Assembly (NCBI GenBank): GCA_020064725.1
Contig: JAGTWJ010000002.1
Location: 4,154,001-4,218,000, forward strand
Direction of reading: 5' to 3'
Origin: Drechslerella dactyloides
Taxonomy: Eukaryota; Ascomycota; Orbiliomycetes; Orbiliales; Orbiliaceae
Length of the DNA stretch: 64,000 bases
Every line of letters begins with the position of its first letter. Position 1 is the first letter of the stretch. Below the pieces are notes generated by a model, which saw only the letters and a program-made list of their open reading frames with translations, was not told the origin of the DNA and did not search any database. This document shows positions 34,863 through 46,300 of this stretch, in pieces. The translations under genes were made by a program, and so were the position numbers.

Positions 34863-36104
34863 TCACGCGGAGAACGTTTGCAACCCGTCATGCATAGATT
34901 TGGCCCTCGACCTTAAATCTGCAAGGTAGTCATCCACCAGCGCTCGCGCGCCGACGTTGTTATGTTTACCAACAAGCGACCAAACAACCTGAACCCCAAC
35001 CTTAGCCAGACTCTCGACCTCTTCCCTCAGCCTGTTAAAGTGTGGTCCGTTCTGTATCGGTTTCCCCTGGCGGTCGAGCCACGCATTCCTGCTCGGGTTG
35101 AAGACATAGTGGTGCATGTCGTCGCACGTGCGTTCGACGAGCCAGTTCGAGTGAGTGCATATAATCAGCCGAGTGCGCCATTCGTGCCAGTGTTCGCGCT
35201 CGTTGAGCACCACCGGCCCCTGTGTATGTTCCCTCCGGAAGGTCTTTACCGTCGATGACATTTCAGTTTCGAGGGAGGGCAATATCACGGTACGAACGTA
35301 GCGCATGGCTTCAATTGCTGCAGCGATTTCGGCCCTTTGACAGGAAGGGACCTTTTGATGCCAACGTTTCAGCTCTAGGCCTTTGTTGTGTGGCGACCCC
35401 GGGCCGAAGAACCTGCCGATGGCGGCTAGCTTGTGGTGCCTGTCGTAGCAGCCATCGATCCAGACCGCCAGGGAACGGTAGCCCAAAGGCCCGAACTTGC
35501 CAGACAAGTGAGCACGGTGATCGGAGGTGTCTGGGTACCCGTTTACGCTGACCAGCCAGTTCAGTTCGCAGAGCATGCAGTAGTGGAACGTCAGTAAGCC
35601 TGCGGCTGTCGGGGGGCTGTGGTAGTCTTTATCCATCAGGGCTACCGCGTCGAGTCCGAAGAGATGCTCATCCCATCGGGGAATGTAACGTGCCTGGTTG
35701 CCCGTCAAAACGGGCATCCGTCCATCGTCGTCATTGTGACTTCCTTCTCCTTGCTGCCATGCTTGATGCCCCGCTTGTTGTCCTACCTCTCCTTCAGATT
35801 CTTCTTGCTCAGGTTCTTCTTGCTCAGGTTCTTCTTGCTCAGATTCTTCTTGCTCAGATTCTTCTTGCTCAAGTTCTTCTTGCTCGGCTTCTTTCTGCTC
35901 AGCTTCCTCTTCCTTGCGTTCTTCCTCGTTCTCGCTGTTTTCTCCCAACGTTGTGTACATTTTCAAACCCGCTTCGAAGTCCTCATCGACGGGAGCGACT
36001 TGACCATCCCCAGAGCTAGAGATACTAGGGTTTGGCGAGGCGCACGGAAACTTACCACTGCCACCAGGTGCAAGTGGTTCTTGACGTTCCTTGTTGGCGG
36101 ACAT
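34863..36104 (-). CDS. RNase H-fold protein with acidic repeat N-terminus and a changed catalytic residue
   Basis: Intronless 413-residue ORF. Residues 1-130 are disordered: a Glu-rich stretch (56-106) with repeated EQEES/EQEEP units, then Gln/Gly-rich sequence. From about 205 to 392 there is an RNase H type 1-like domain: LAVWIDG with first Asp217, SCQRAEIAAAIEA with Glu259, LIICTHSNWLVE, then VVWSLVGKHNNVGARALVD with His381 and Asp391. In the third strand motif, which normally reads TDS, the Asp is replaced by His318, so one of the four metal ligands is altered. Similar stand-alone RNase H-like proteins occur in filamentous fungi. Whether this one cleaves RNA/DNA hybrids is open. The start (MSANKERQEP) is the first ATG of the frame. 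Confidence 0.75.
   Translation of the reverse strand: MSANKERQEPLAPGGSGKFPCASPNPSISSSGDGQVAPVDEDFEAGLKMYTTLGENSENEEERKEEEAEQKEAEQEELEQEESEQEESEQEEPEQEEPEQEESEGEVGQQAGHQAWQQGEGSHNDDDGRMPVLTGNQARYIPRWDEHLFGLDAVALMDKDYHSPPTAAGLLTFHYCMLCELNWLVSVNGYPDTSDHRAHLSGKFGPLGYRSLAVWIDGCYDRHHKLAAIGRFFGPGSPHNKGLELKRWHQKVPSCQRAEIAAAIEAMRYVRTVILPSLETEMSSTVKTFRREHTQGPVVLNEREHWHEWRTRLIICTHSNWLVERTCDDMHHYVFNPSRNAWLDRQGKPIQNGPHFNRLREEVESLAKVGVQVVWSLVGKHNNVGARALVDDYLADLRSRAKSMHDGLQTFSA
35799..35900 (-). repeat. 15-base tandem repeat coding for EQEES/EQEEP
   Basis: About six copies of a 15-base unit (TTCTTGCTCAGGTTC-type on plus) in frame with the RNase H-like ORF. Copy differences are mostly single bases switching Ser, Pro and Leu, which indicates recent slippage or unequal exchange. 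Confidence 0.85.
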
Positions 36105-37153
36105 TTTGTCGGGTTATATCTGATACACGCAGTTTGTTGGCTGTAGCCGTAGAATATGAGATCGATCGATCGAGAGATGGGTTTTGGTTTGTAGGTTTAT
36201 ACCGGGGTGGCTGCTCGCTGAGCGTGGGACTGGTCGTCTTGCGTTCTAGAGAATAGGTGTGAGATAACACCGGTAGATTGACGACTGGCTGTGTTCACGA
36301 TAGGATACAAGAATGAGGATGTGATTGATCCAGGGACGGATGGGGCTTCGGGGGGAGCCTGTTCAAGCATTCATTTGGAAGGTCGCCGTATAAAAATAAC
36401 ACATTTATACATTGACTGGCCGACGATGTGAGCGGAATGCGGGCAGATCACAAATACGCGTGCACATCCAAATGTTGTTTAATTAACGCTGTATCGACAA
36501 TAGCCGACGTTGCGGCTGTTTCTTTATATAACAGGCAGCTGCGCAGCACGCATGGAGCAGCTTGCCCTTGAAATGAATGGTCGAGTGGTATATCTTTAAA
36601 GATGTTAGCCTGGGGCTATTAGTATATATTAGTATCGTGGGAAATATCGATTGGGTATGATTGTTATTACGCTGCGTAAAGCTATAGCAAGCCTCTTGCC
36701 CTGAAAATATTAAATCTAAGTGAGAGCCTTCGGTATATATGTAAAGCAGTAGGATACTGGTTTCTTTAACCAGATCAGAGGCATGTACGTACGTAGATTT
36801 CTTTTGCCAACCGTTAACCGGGACGAACTATTAAAATGGCTTGTAATGCTACTATTGAATCCAATAAAAAGGTATAATACATCGCAGAGAAATATTCCGG
36901 ATAGCTCGAGCGTCTAAGAGAGTAAAATTTCGCAGCACTTGAGGGTTCTATAGTGTTCCGGTGTATCGTAACTGAAAGTATGGGTACCACATGAGATTGG
37001 CGACGAAACCACGAATCAACGCAGCGGCAGCTCGAAATGCAACACCGCGCCGGCATGCAACAACCCTGCCCGCCAGCTAGCCAGCACACGACCTCCCCTC
37101 CACCAATTACAACCACAACCACGAAGCTCAGACGCCCCGTCACAGCCACCGCC
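36105..37153. other. Intergenic region between RNase H-like and ZNF511-like genes
   Basis: 1 kb between divergent genes, AT-rich at 36380-36950. A 188-codon minus frame (36814-37380) overlaps the next gene antisense and is Val/Gly-biased; rejected. No other feature recognised. Confidence 0.45.
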
Positions 37154-38254
37154 ATGTCCAAACGCCCGCGCGACGACACCGACATCCCTACTGTCACCTC
37201 CACCGCCCTCCCTAGTACTTCCATCGCCTCCACATCCACCACCGCACCGCCGCCGCCGGCAAAGTACGCCCGGTCCTCGCACTCCCCGCCGCCGTCGTCA
37301 CCCATGTCCGTCCAAGCTACCCCCTCGGCTCCCACGATAACGTGCACGCTACCCTCGTGTCCGCAGCGGGAACACGGCACCGTGGACAGCTACGAAACGC
37401 ACTACGCGAAGCACCATACGAATCGCTGTTCGGACTGCGGGAAGAACTTTCCGGCGTCGCGGATTTTAGAATGCCATATTCGGGAGAATCATGACATGTT
37501 TGCAGTCCTCGCGCGGGAGCGGGGGGAGAAGATCGTATGTCCATATATACACACCTCCCTTCCTTCCTTCCTTCCTTCCTTCCTTCCTTTCACCTATATT
37601 ATTTTATACTCCAGTATCGCCATTAGATATGTTGGTGGGTGTGGGGGTACATGTGTTAATTGTAGTATGTGTGGACAGTTCGCATGCTTCCTCGACGATT
37701 GCGATAAAGTGTGCGTATCTCCAGGAAAACGCCGCGCCCATCTAATCGACAAACACCACTACCACCCCTCCTTCAACTTCTTCATCGTAAACGACGGCAT
37801 CGACCGTGCCACGTCCCTCCTCGCCGCCTCGCCGGTGCGGAAATCGCGCACGCGCGTGCGGCGCGTTAGTCTCGGTGATTCTTCCGCTGGTAGTAGTAAT
37901 ACGACGGCCGTTACTCCCGCTGACGCTCGGCGGCCGCGGCGGAAGGCTGCTGTTGCTACTACTTCTACTACTAATACTAATACTACCGACGCGAAAGAAC
38001 CGGTTGATGGAATGGATGTTGATGATGCGGTGGAGGATAAACGGACGCACCGTAAACACGCCCGTTCAGCGTCCGAGCCGTCGGTTGGTCCGCCGTCTGC
38101 GAAGCAAACGACGGCGGAGAATGCGGGGAAAGGTGGGGATGAGGATACGGATATGACGGATTTGACGGCGCGTATGGGTGCTATTCGGTTCGTGCCGCCG
38201 AGCGTCGTGCGGTTCGGGCGGCGGGGTGCCGGCGGGGGGTTCTCGAAGAAGTGA
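37154..38254 (+). CDS. C2H2 zinc-finger protein, ZNF511-like
   Basis: Two exons (37154-37534 and 37679-38254) give 318 codons plus stop. The ATG at 37154 (MSKRPRDDTD, in GCCGCCATGT context) is preferred over in-frame ATGs at 37037 and 37055. An N-terminal Ser/Thr/Pro-rich segment precedes three C2H2 fingers. The first is CTLPSCPQREHG ending HYAKHH, the second is CSDCGKNFPASRILECHIRENH, and the third, at the exon junction, is ACFLDDCDKVCVSPGKRRAH ending IDKHH. HPSFNFFIVNDGID follows. This spacing and the closing motif match the ZNF511 family of conserved eukaryotic proteins of uncertain function. The C-terminal half is basic/Ser-rich and ends VRFGRRGAGGGFSKK. The intron carries a (TTCC)n microsatellite. 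Confidence 0.87.
   Translation: MSKRPRDDTDIPTVTSTALPSTSIASTSTTAPPPPAKYARSSHSPPPSSPMSVQATPSAPTITCTLPSCPQREHGTVDSYETHYAKHHTNRCSDCGKNFPASRILECHIRENHDMFAVLARERGEKIVCPYIHTSLPSFLPSFLPFTYIILYSSIAIRYVGGCGGTCVNCSMCGQFACFLDDCDKVCVSPGKRRAHLIDKHHYHPSFNFFIVNDGIDRATSLLAASPVRKSRTRVRRVSLGDSSAGSSNTTAVTPADARRPRRKAAVATTSTTNTNTTDAKEPVDGMDVDDAVEDKRTHRKHARSASEPSVGPPSAKQTTAENAGKGGDEDTDMTDLTARMGAIRFVPPSVVRFGRRGAGGGFSKK
37557..37590. repeat. (TTCC)n microsatellite in the ZNF511-like intron
   Basis: About eight CTTC/TTCC units inside the intron, between donor GTATGT (37535) and acceptor ACAG (37678). Same motif class as the repeat at 21828. Confidence 0.9.
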
Positions 38255-38868
38255 CGTGGATACCTGAATGAGTATATATATTCGTATCGTATTGGTAGGT
38301 GGTATATAGGTGGGATGTGGGGACTTGCACTCTTCCGGATGTAAGCGCGCGTGTTTTGTATATACAGCATTTAGAGGGCGGGGGGCACATTAGATACTTA
38401 GCTACGAGTCACGAATATAACGACGTTACGAGTGCTGGTTGAGAGCTGGACGGCTTGTATATAATTACTAGTGAATGTAATATACCACAGACTACGGATG
38501 TCATGGGGAGTGTACAGTGGACAGCGTGTATCCGGCAAATTCTAACGCCTTGATTCCATCGTAGCGACATTGGTCTGAACGAATGCATGCAGCAACAGTA
38601 TAGTATATATAGCAGCCAGCATCCTGCCTGCCTGCGTGATAAAAGTGGACAACCGCCACCCACTGTGACCGGTGGGCGCCCGTTGCTTATAATTCGTATG
38701 GTATGGTATGGTATTCCATCCGTGAATAGTGGATGAAGATTATATGGGCGGTAGACGAAGGTGAGGAGGAAGAAAGGTACAGACGAGTGAATAGGAAAAG
38801 TGCATGCGGCAGACGACAAATGTACAAAACACCGGATGTATAACGACGACGACGACGACGAAAACACT
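38255..38868. other. Convergent intergenic region ZNF511-like / uL2
   Basis: 614 bases between two 3' ends. There is a GAC/GTC trinucleotide run near 38842-38861 just after the uL2 stop. The long minus frame that crosses this region (38409-39761) is the uL2 exon 4 read through its last intron, not a separate gene. Confidence 0.5.
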
Positions 38869-40084
38869 CTACGAGTCCTTGACCTTCTGGGTACCACGTA
38901 GCAGACCTGCAAATTCGTTAGCACAGTCCACCGATCAAATATATATATCCACCACAACGAGATAGTATGGATAATTGGGAGAGCAGGTGAGATGAGAGAA
39001 GGGGGAGAAATAGGGAATGTACCTGTCCGCCTGGCGGCGATGAGACCAGCCTTCTGTCCGCGCGCGGCGTACCGCGAAATCGTCGACGCTTTACCGATAT
39101 GCTGATGGTTACCACCACCGTGCGGATGGTCCACAGGGTTCATGGCAACACCACGCGTCCGCGGCCAGTTATTCCGCTTCGTCTTCGCCTTCCACATCGC
39201 GCGGGAAGCCTTGAGCATGGGCTTGTCCGTGCGGCCACCGCCGGCGACGATTCCAATCATGCCGCGCGCGGAGGAAGGGACGATCTTCTTGGCGCCCGAC
39301 GGCAGCTTGACGCGGGTCTTGCCTTCGTCTGGGTTGTGGCCGATGATGGTGACGTAGCCGCCGGAGGTGCGGCCGAGGGAGCCGCGGTCGCCGGTCTTCT
39401 GCTCGACGTTGGTGACGACGGTACCTTCGGGGCAGGAGGAGAGCGGGAGGACGTTGCCGATGTTGAGGGAGGCCTTCTTGCCGGCGTAGATGAACTGGCC
39501 GCTGTACATGCCCTCATTTGCGATGAAGCTGCATTTCCCATTATCTGTTAGTGGTGACCGTTCGTGGTGTGAGAGGATAGTGGATAGTTGGGAACTGACG
39601 TCTCCTTGTGGGTCTTGAAGCGGTAGGGGTCGCGGAATTCGACGGTGGCGAGGGGCGCACCGCGGCCGGAGTCGTGGATTATATCCTTGATGATGCCGCG
39701 GATGTAGCCGTGACGCTCGGCATAGTCGAGGGTTCTGAATTGTGCTGGGTTCTGCGGTCATCGGAGTCCATCGTCAGTCGTCCATTCAATCCATATCTTG
39801 ATATCCGCCATCCTTCCGTCCATCCGTCTCTCATTTCCAACTTTCATCGCATCTCAAATCCAGGGAGTGGTCGTGTACGTACTTTCCGCAGTCTGGTGTG
39901 CGCGGTGACTATAATGACAGCCAGTCAGCAACCGCAAAAACTTTTTCACCGTCGACAGAGTCCACTAATAAACGTGTAGTCGTCGACGGGGAATATGTAT
40001 CGATACGGATTGTGGGTTGCAATGGAGTGTGAACGTACAGATGCTGCCGCGGCCCTTCCTCTGAGATCTGATAACTCTACCCAT
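38869..40084 (-). CDS. RPL2: 60S ribosomal protein uL2 (RPL2/L8)
   Basis: Core large-subunit protein close to the peptidyl-transferase centre. Five exons on minus (40084-40039, 39908-39883, 39751-39600, 39528-39023, 38906-38869) give 255 codons plus stop, the usual length. The start is MGRVIRSQRKGRGSI, followed by FTAHTRLRK from a 26-base exon. Then come YAERHGYIRGIIKDIIHD, GMYSGQFIYAGKKASLNIGN and the GDRGSLGRTSGGYVTIIGHN block. The RNA-binding tail reads RGVAMNPVDHPHGGGNHQHIG, trimmed here to its core MNPVDHPHGGGNHQH, with the universally conserved His that is hydroxylated in many eukaryotes. The end is LLRGTQKVKDS. Exon 3 uses a GTCAGT donor. Confidence 0.97.
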
Positions 40085-43000
40085 GGCGTCGGTGTGTCGT
40101 GATGGTTCTGCTGTCGTCAAAGACGGTTGGCGATATCGATGGGAGTGGTGTTGTTGGAGGTGGTGCGGGAGGTGGTATCGGCTGCTTGTTGAAATTGTGA
40201 GCCCTAAGCCGGCGTGCTGGCGTGCTAACTCTGTGCTGCGTTGTATACTGCGCTAGTCCCGTTTCAGATACGCAGTCCACACTGACAAACATATTATGAG
40301 TCACGTGATTAAAGACGCAACGCGGTGGCGTGTGGGATGGCGGCCAACATGCTTGAGGGAGGTCTGGGAATTTGGATGATGTTCAGAACGTGAGCCCGTA
40401 AGGCTTTCCTGGAACGATGGCGGGATATGGGTTGCTGATAAGTCGGTGGGGATGGCCAGGCGGTCACATTCACGGGCACTTGCATTCCGGCGTAGTCACG
40501 TCACGACGTCATCGAGGATGTATGATGGTGCCAGCCTCGAGGGCGCGGGGGGCGCGGATAATGCTGCGTGGGGCTCTTGCATGTCTCTCCCCATCCCGGG
40601 TGTACCAGTACTGAGGATAGCTGTACGTGGGGGAACTGTGTGTGTGTAACCATCGACCGGTGTCTGGTAGCACAGGCCTGTCTGACCGCATTGGGTGCGG
40701 ATGTGTTGCTGCGTTGCTGTTTGCATGAGAGTGTTTGTTTGTTTGCCTGTTTGCCTGTTTGCCTGGCTGGGCTGTTTGCCCGGCTGCTTTTGCCTGTGCT
40801 TTGCTTTCAATCGCCAGCGTGTTTAACCGCAGCGGTTCCTCTGACACTGCACCTTCCTTCGCCGCCCCCCCAAAAACCGATCGCGGATTCGGTCCGGCGT
40901 CCAGTTCTCGTTTTTTTCCCACCCGCCGTCCTCTCGCCTCTTCTTCCCTCGCTCTTGGAAGCTAAGCTTCCCAGCTCGTTAGTGGCACACCAAGCTTGCC
41001 GACCTCACAGCTACCCAATACCACCACTTGACTTGTATCTATACTATACTATACTGCGCTCCTCTAAGATATAGCAGAACTCCCTCAGTGGCGTTATTCC
41101 TATTCCTCCTGACTGGGCTGACGGACTTGACCCCTTGAATCGAATTCCCCCGTGTACCTGCTGTCCTGTCCTGTCCTGTCTGTAAGCTCCCCCCTTCCAG
41201 CCTCCCTCCCTCCCGTCCACACAGACCGGTCCGGCGCGCGTGAGAGAGAGAGAGAGAGAGGCAGGCACGATTCCATCCCATCCATACGACCCATCATCCA
41301 CATCGCGTCGAGGCATTTTAGCTCGCCTGCAGCGAGTTACGTGGTGCACTTGATGATCCATCCCTTCCCACCGCCCCCCATCCATCCGTACGTACATACA
41401 TCCATCCACGGCCACGGCCACTGCCGCTACCGCTACCGCATCCAGCCCTCCTATCCCGGGCAGGCATAGACGAAGCCTGAGATCGATAGTATCGGTGAGT
41501 TCCATCCCGCCCCGTCCCTGCTTTTGGTGTTTCCGTTTCATCATGCCCTTTGGCCGCCTTTTTGCCTTGCCGGTTTATTTTAAGATTTTTATTTGATTCG
41601 ATTCGATCTTATCTAAAGTATCCATCTGCCCATCCCGGTTGTATCCGTCCCCTTCGCATGCTTTTATCTCGTGCATGCTGTACCTGTCGCACCCGCCATT
41701 TCCATCCCATCCTTAAGTTCCTTAAGTTCCATCCATGCATGCTCTTTCTCAAGTTGAGATCGATCCGCCGCCCGCGCCGCAACAGGCTACCCGGCATGGA
41801 AGAAGACAAGCTTTGGCCTTGTTGCCCCAGCTAAACTTGACTTGATGCTTTCCCTCCCCCCACACACATGCCATGCCATGCCACATGCACAACGTGAAGG
41901 CAGGGCTGGCAGGGCTGGCGGGGAGAAGGAAACGGGCAATCAGCCGGTCAATCAATCGAGCATGGCGGCGTTAGACATTAGTCCCTTATGTCATGTCTTG
42001 TCTGTCCGTCTGTCACCCGGTTGGCGGTGGTGGTGCATGATCTGATCTGAGCCCGATCTGAATGCGAGCTGCCTGCTGAATCCTCTCTCCGCGCTCCCAA
42101 TCGAATTCCGATGCCTGCGTGCATCCCAGTCCGGGGGCCGCTTGGGGTTTTGGTTTTCCCTCTCGTGCCTGAGCTAGCCCGCAGGCTGGCATGGCAGGCG
42201 GGCAGGCAAGCAGACTGGCTCGCTGGCTGGCACTGGCTGGCTGGCTGGCTGGCGCTGGCAGACAAGCTTTTTACCGTAAACGCGCATCGCGACGACGCTC
42301 CCCCGTGGCCCTCATGGCTCTCCCGTCGTCATTGTCCGCCCGCCCTTGAAGCCCTGAATCCGCGTCCGCGAGCGTGTTCCCTCAGCGTCCGGTGTGCTGC
42401 TGCTGCCCGCGTTGCGCCCAGGCGGCGCGATTTGGCAGGGAGGGAAACTACGCCGGGCGCGTTGTGTTTGCGCGGCAGCTGTGGGCACGGCGGCTTTGGC
42501 GGGTGTTGTCTCCTTTTTCTGCGGCCGCAGCAGCAATTCTTTTTGTTGATGTTCCCCCCATCGAAAGTCGAACTTGACCGCACGCAATTGCACTGCACGC
42601 GGGCCAGCCGACAGACAGCAGCCAGCAGCACCAGCCAGCCAGCCAGCCAGCCCGTCTTGCCTGCCAGTCCCTCCGCGCCCTCCCCTTCCACCACTCTCGC
42701 CCTCTCTCGCCCTCGCGATAGCACATACCCGTCGCCAACCCCCTCTTCTTACCCCCCCGGCATCCCGTCAGCCAGTTCTGCCCCGTCCTGTCCTGTCCTG
42801 TTTGCCCGGCGTGCCTCTGTTATCGTTTGATCGCCTGTTGTCTTGCTGGCGTCGCTAACGGCCTCGACGCTCCCTCGGCAGTCTCTGTCGCGACGTTGTG
42901 TCCCGCCCCCATCGACAGCTGACCGCTCCACTCGGCCATCCATCCATCCATCCATCCACCCGTCCCTCCCTCCGGCCATCGGTACCCCCTTCTACCCTTC

Positions 43001-43356
43001 GTGCCCTTTCTCCATCGGCTGCTCCCGCTCCATCGTCGCGTGTCGCCAGGGGAAAAGGGGTGGCGACCATATCAAACGGTCTCTGAAAGGGAAAGGAAAA
43101 AAAAAAAAAAGTTTACGCTTCGGCCCAATCGCGACATCGCATCGAATCGGATCGCATCTCGCATATCGCTAGATCGTCCGTCCAGCATCCAGCCGCGTCG
43201 TCTTTCCCCCCTTTCGCCTCCAATTCATGTTCGACACCTAGCGACGCCCGCCCATCGTTGTCTCCCAATCCGACCAGATCCGACCAGACCCGTTCACCGC
43301 CCGCTTCCAGGGGGTCCAGGGCTCTCCGGCCGACGCTGATTGATATCCACCGCACC
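40085..43356. other. Long repeat-rich region between uL2 and the RSC/SWI-SNF ATPase
   Basis: 3.3 kb between divergent genes, with no ORF of recognisable content. It is packed with short tandem motifs: TTTGCC at 40740-40800, CTATA at 41040-41055, CTGTC at 41158-41180, GA at 41240-41260, CATC at 41385-41410, GGCT at 42220-42260, CAGC at 42630-42655, CTGTC again at 42783-42800, CATC at 42940-42960 and an A run at 43097-43110. The GGCT and CAGC tracts are complementary and could pair. The long 5' leader of the ATPase gene is probably here. Several (C/T)n-AG sites and GT donors could flank leader introns. Confidence 0.5.
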
Positions 43357-46300
43357 ATGATGAACACGGCGCCATTCATGGCGGCCCAGGTCCACCCGCA
43401 GCCGCACCAGCTGCACACAAACGGCGCCGCGCCCCACGGCATGATCAATATGATGGGCGCGCCCCAGCCGTCGCGCGAGCAGGTCCAGCACCTGTACCAG
43501 GTATGTCATGTCCTACGCACCATCAAACATCATGCCTCTCCATCTGCATGATCGTCGTGCACGCCATCTACGCGTGTGTGTGTGCATCACACATACACAC
43601 GCGTATATCGCTTCCCTCGGCTGACGTTCTTTGTTCCTTCCTCCCAGCGCTGGCAGCACATGAAAGCCCAGGGCGCCACCGAGACGTCAAACCCAGAGTT
43701 CGCCCAGATGTCCACCTACCTCCGTGCGCTGCACGTGCAGCAAAACAACATGAAGCAGCAGCAGCAGAAGATGCAGCAGCAGCAGCAGCAGGCCCAACAA
43801 CAGCAACAGCACCAACAGGCCCAACAGCAGCAGCAACATCAAGCCCAGCACCAGCAGCACCAGCACCAGCAGGTCCAACATCAGCAAGTTCAGCAGCCGC
43901 CAAACCAGACGGCCAATGGCGTCATGCAACCCAAGGGCAACGGTATGGCTGCCGCTCCTCCTCCGCTTCAATCCTCGCCGAACAACCTCCAGAAGACACA
44001 GCAATCGCCCCATCCTCCAGCTACGCCTTCGAAACAGGACCCATCCGGAACAGCCACCGCCGCCGGTAGCAATGCCCAGACACCCGGCAGTGGGAAGGGT
44101 CCCGGAGTGGCCAACCCCAGCCCGTGCTTCAGCGGCGAGCAGCTAGCCATCCTGAAGCATCAGATCATGGCTTTCAAGCTGATGTCGAGAGGCCAGGCTT
44201 TACCCGCTAATCTCCTCGCCATGATCAACAATTCGTCCACCACCGCCAAGGTAGTCACATCCATCACCCCGACGCCAACTCCTGGCTCCGACACCGCTAC
44301 GAAGGCATCTCCCACCACCGAAAAGACCGAAGCTCCTCTGCCTCCCCCCAAGACCGGATACGAGACCTTCACATCTCCCTACACGCTCTTTCTCCCGTCG
44401 ATAAGTCACTCCGACCACTCCATCAGAGCGAACCGCCCTCTGATCCCGAGCATCATGCCAACCGGCATCGAACTCGGCCGGATAAGAGAGGAGCGCGACA
44501 AGGCGATCCAGACCCGGATACAAGCCAGAAAGCTCGAGCTGGAGGGCATGAACCTCAACATCTCAGGTTTCAGCCGGGAAACCGTCCAGTCCCTCCCCGA
44601 CGAGACGGCAAAGCGGCTGATCGAGTATAAGGCTCTCAACCTGCTTGAACGTCAGCGCGAGCTCAGACGGCAGATGGTCCAGAGTGTGGTCCACTACGAT
44701 AGTCTCGCAATGACGACCAACCGCTCCATGTTCCGACGCATGAAGAAGCAGTCGCTCCGAGAAGCTCGCATCACCGAGAAGCTCGAGAAGCAGCAGCAAG
44801 AGCAGCGCATCAACCGCGAGAAGCAGAAGCGCGACGAATACCTCAAGGCCGTCCTCAGCCACGCCAAGGACGTCACGGGCAGCCTCACGGCCGGCAGCAA
44901 AGCGCAGAAATTCGGCCGCATGATGGCGCAGCACCACGTCTTCATGGAGAAGGAGGAGCAGAAGAGAATCGAGCGGACCGCGAAGCAGCGTCTCCAGGCT
45001 CTTAAGGCCAACGACGAAGAGGCCTATCTCAAGCTGCTCGACCAGGCCAAGGATACTCGCATCACGCACTTGCTCAAGCAGACGGACGGCTTTCTTAAGA
45101 ACTTGGCCCAGGCCGTTAGGACGCAACAGCGTGACGCCCACGAGAAGTACGGCCGCCCCGAGGGATACATCTCTGAGGACGAGAGCGAGGACGAGGACGA
45201 AGACGAGGAGTCCAGCAAGAAGGTCGACTACTATGCTGTCGCGCACAGGATCAAGGAGACCGTTTCGGAGCAGCCATCGATCCTGGTCGGCGGCAGACTC
45301 AAGGAATACCAGATCAAGGGTCTGCAATGGATGGTGTCGCTTTTCAACAACAACCTCAACGGTATCCTGGCCGACGAGATGGGTCTCGGCAAGACGATTC
45401 AAACTATCTCGCTGGTTACTCACCTGATAGAAAAGAAGAACGTTTCGGGCCCATTCTTGGTCATCGTCCCCCTGAGTACACTTACTAACTGGACTCTGGA
45501 GTTTGAGAAGTGGGCGCCATCCATCAAGAAGATCGTCTACAAGGGCCCACCGCTGGCGAGAAAAGCGCACCAGGCGCAGGTCCGGTCCGGTGATTTCCAG
45601 GCGGTCCTGACGACGTACGAGTACATTATCAAAGACAGACCTGTGCTATCGAAGGTCAAGTGGGCGTACATGATTGTCGACGAAGGTCACCGAATGAAGA
45701 ACAGCGAGTCGAAGCTCAGCTTTACCCTCACGACGTACTACATCTGCCGGTACCGTCTCATCCTCACGGGTACCCCGCTGCAGAACAACCTTCCGGAACT
45801 GTGGGCGCTGCTCAACTTTGTGCTGCCGAACATCTTCAAGAGCGTCAAGAGCTTCGACGAGTGGTTCAACACGCCCTTTGCCAATACGGGAGGCCAGGAC
45901 AAGATGGAGCTGACAGAAGAAGAGGCGCTGCTTATCATTCGGCGGTTGCACAAGGTTTTGCGGCCGTTCCTGCTCAGACGATTGAAGAAGGACGTGGAGT
46001 CTGAGCTGCCGGACAAGGTGGAGAAGGTGATCAAGTGCAAGTTCTCGGCGCTGCAGGCCAAGTTGTACAACCAGATGAAGCAGAACGGCGCGATTTACGT
46101 TGCTAGTGAAAGCCAGAAATCCGGGTATGTTTTGAGAATTGTTCAAGTGTGGATGATTATGTGCTAACCATTGTTGTAACAGCCGTGTAAGCGTCAAGGG
46201 GTTGAGCAACATGCTCATGCAGCTGCGGAAGATTTGCAACCATCCGTTTGTGTTTGAAGATGTCGAAAGGGCGATAAGTCCCGGTCCGTTGACGAACGAC

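Noticed and set aside
38409..39022. Long extension of the uL2 reading frame past base 39023
   Set aside because: Read-through of the last uL2 intron (GTACAT donor, CTAAC branch, TTTGCAG acceptor); the spliced end LLRGTQKVKDS is the conserved C-terminus.
41039..41544. Apparent peptide repeats upstream of the ATPase
   Set aside because: Translations of CTGTC and GA microsatellites, not coding.
44563..45570. 335-codon open frame on minus
   Set aside because: Antisense to the well-supported chromatin-remodelling ATPase.
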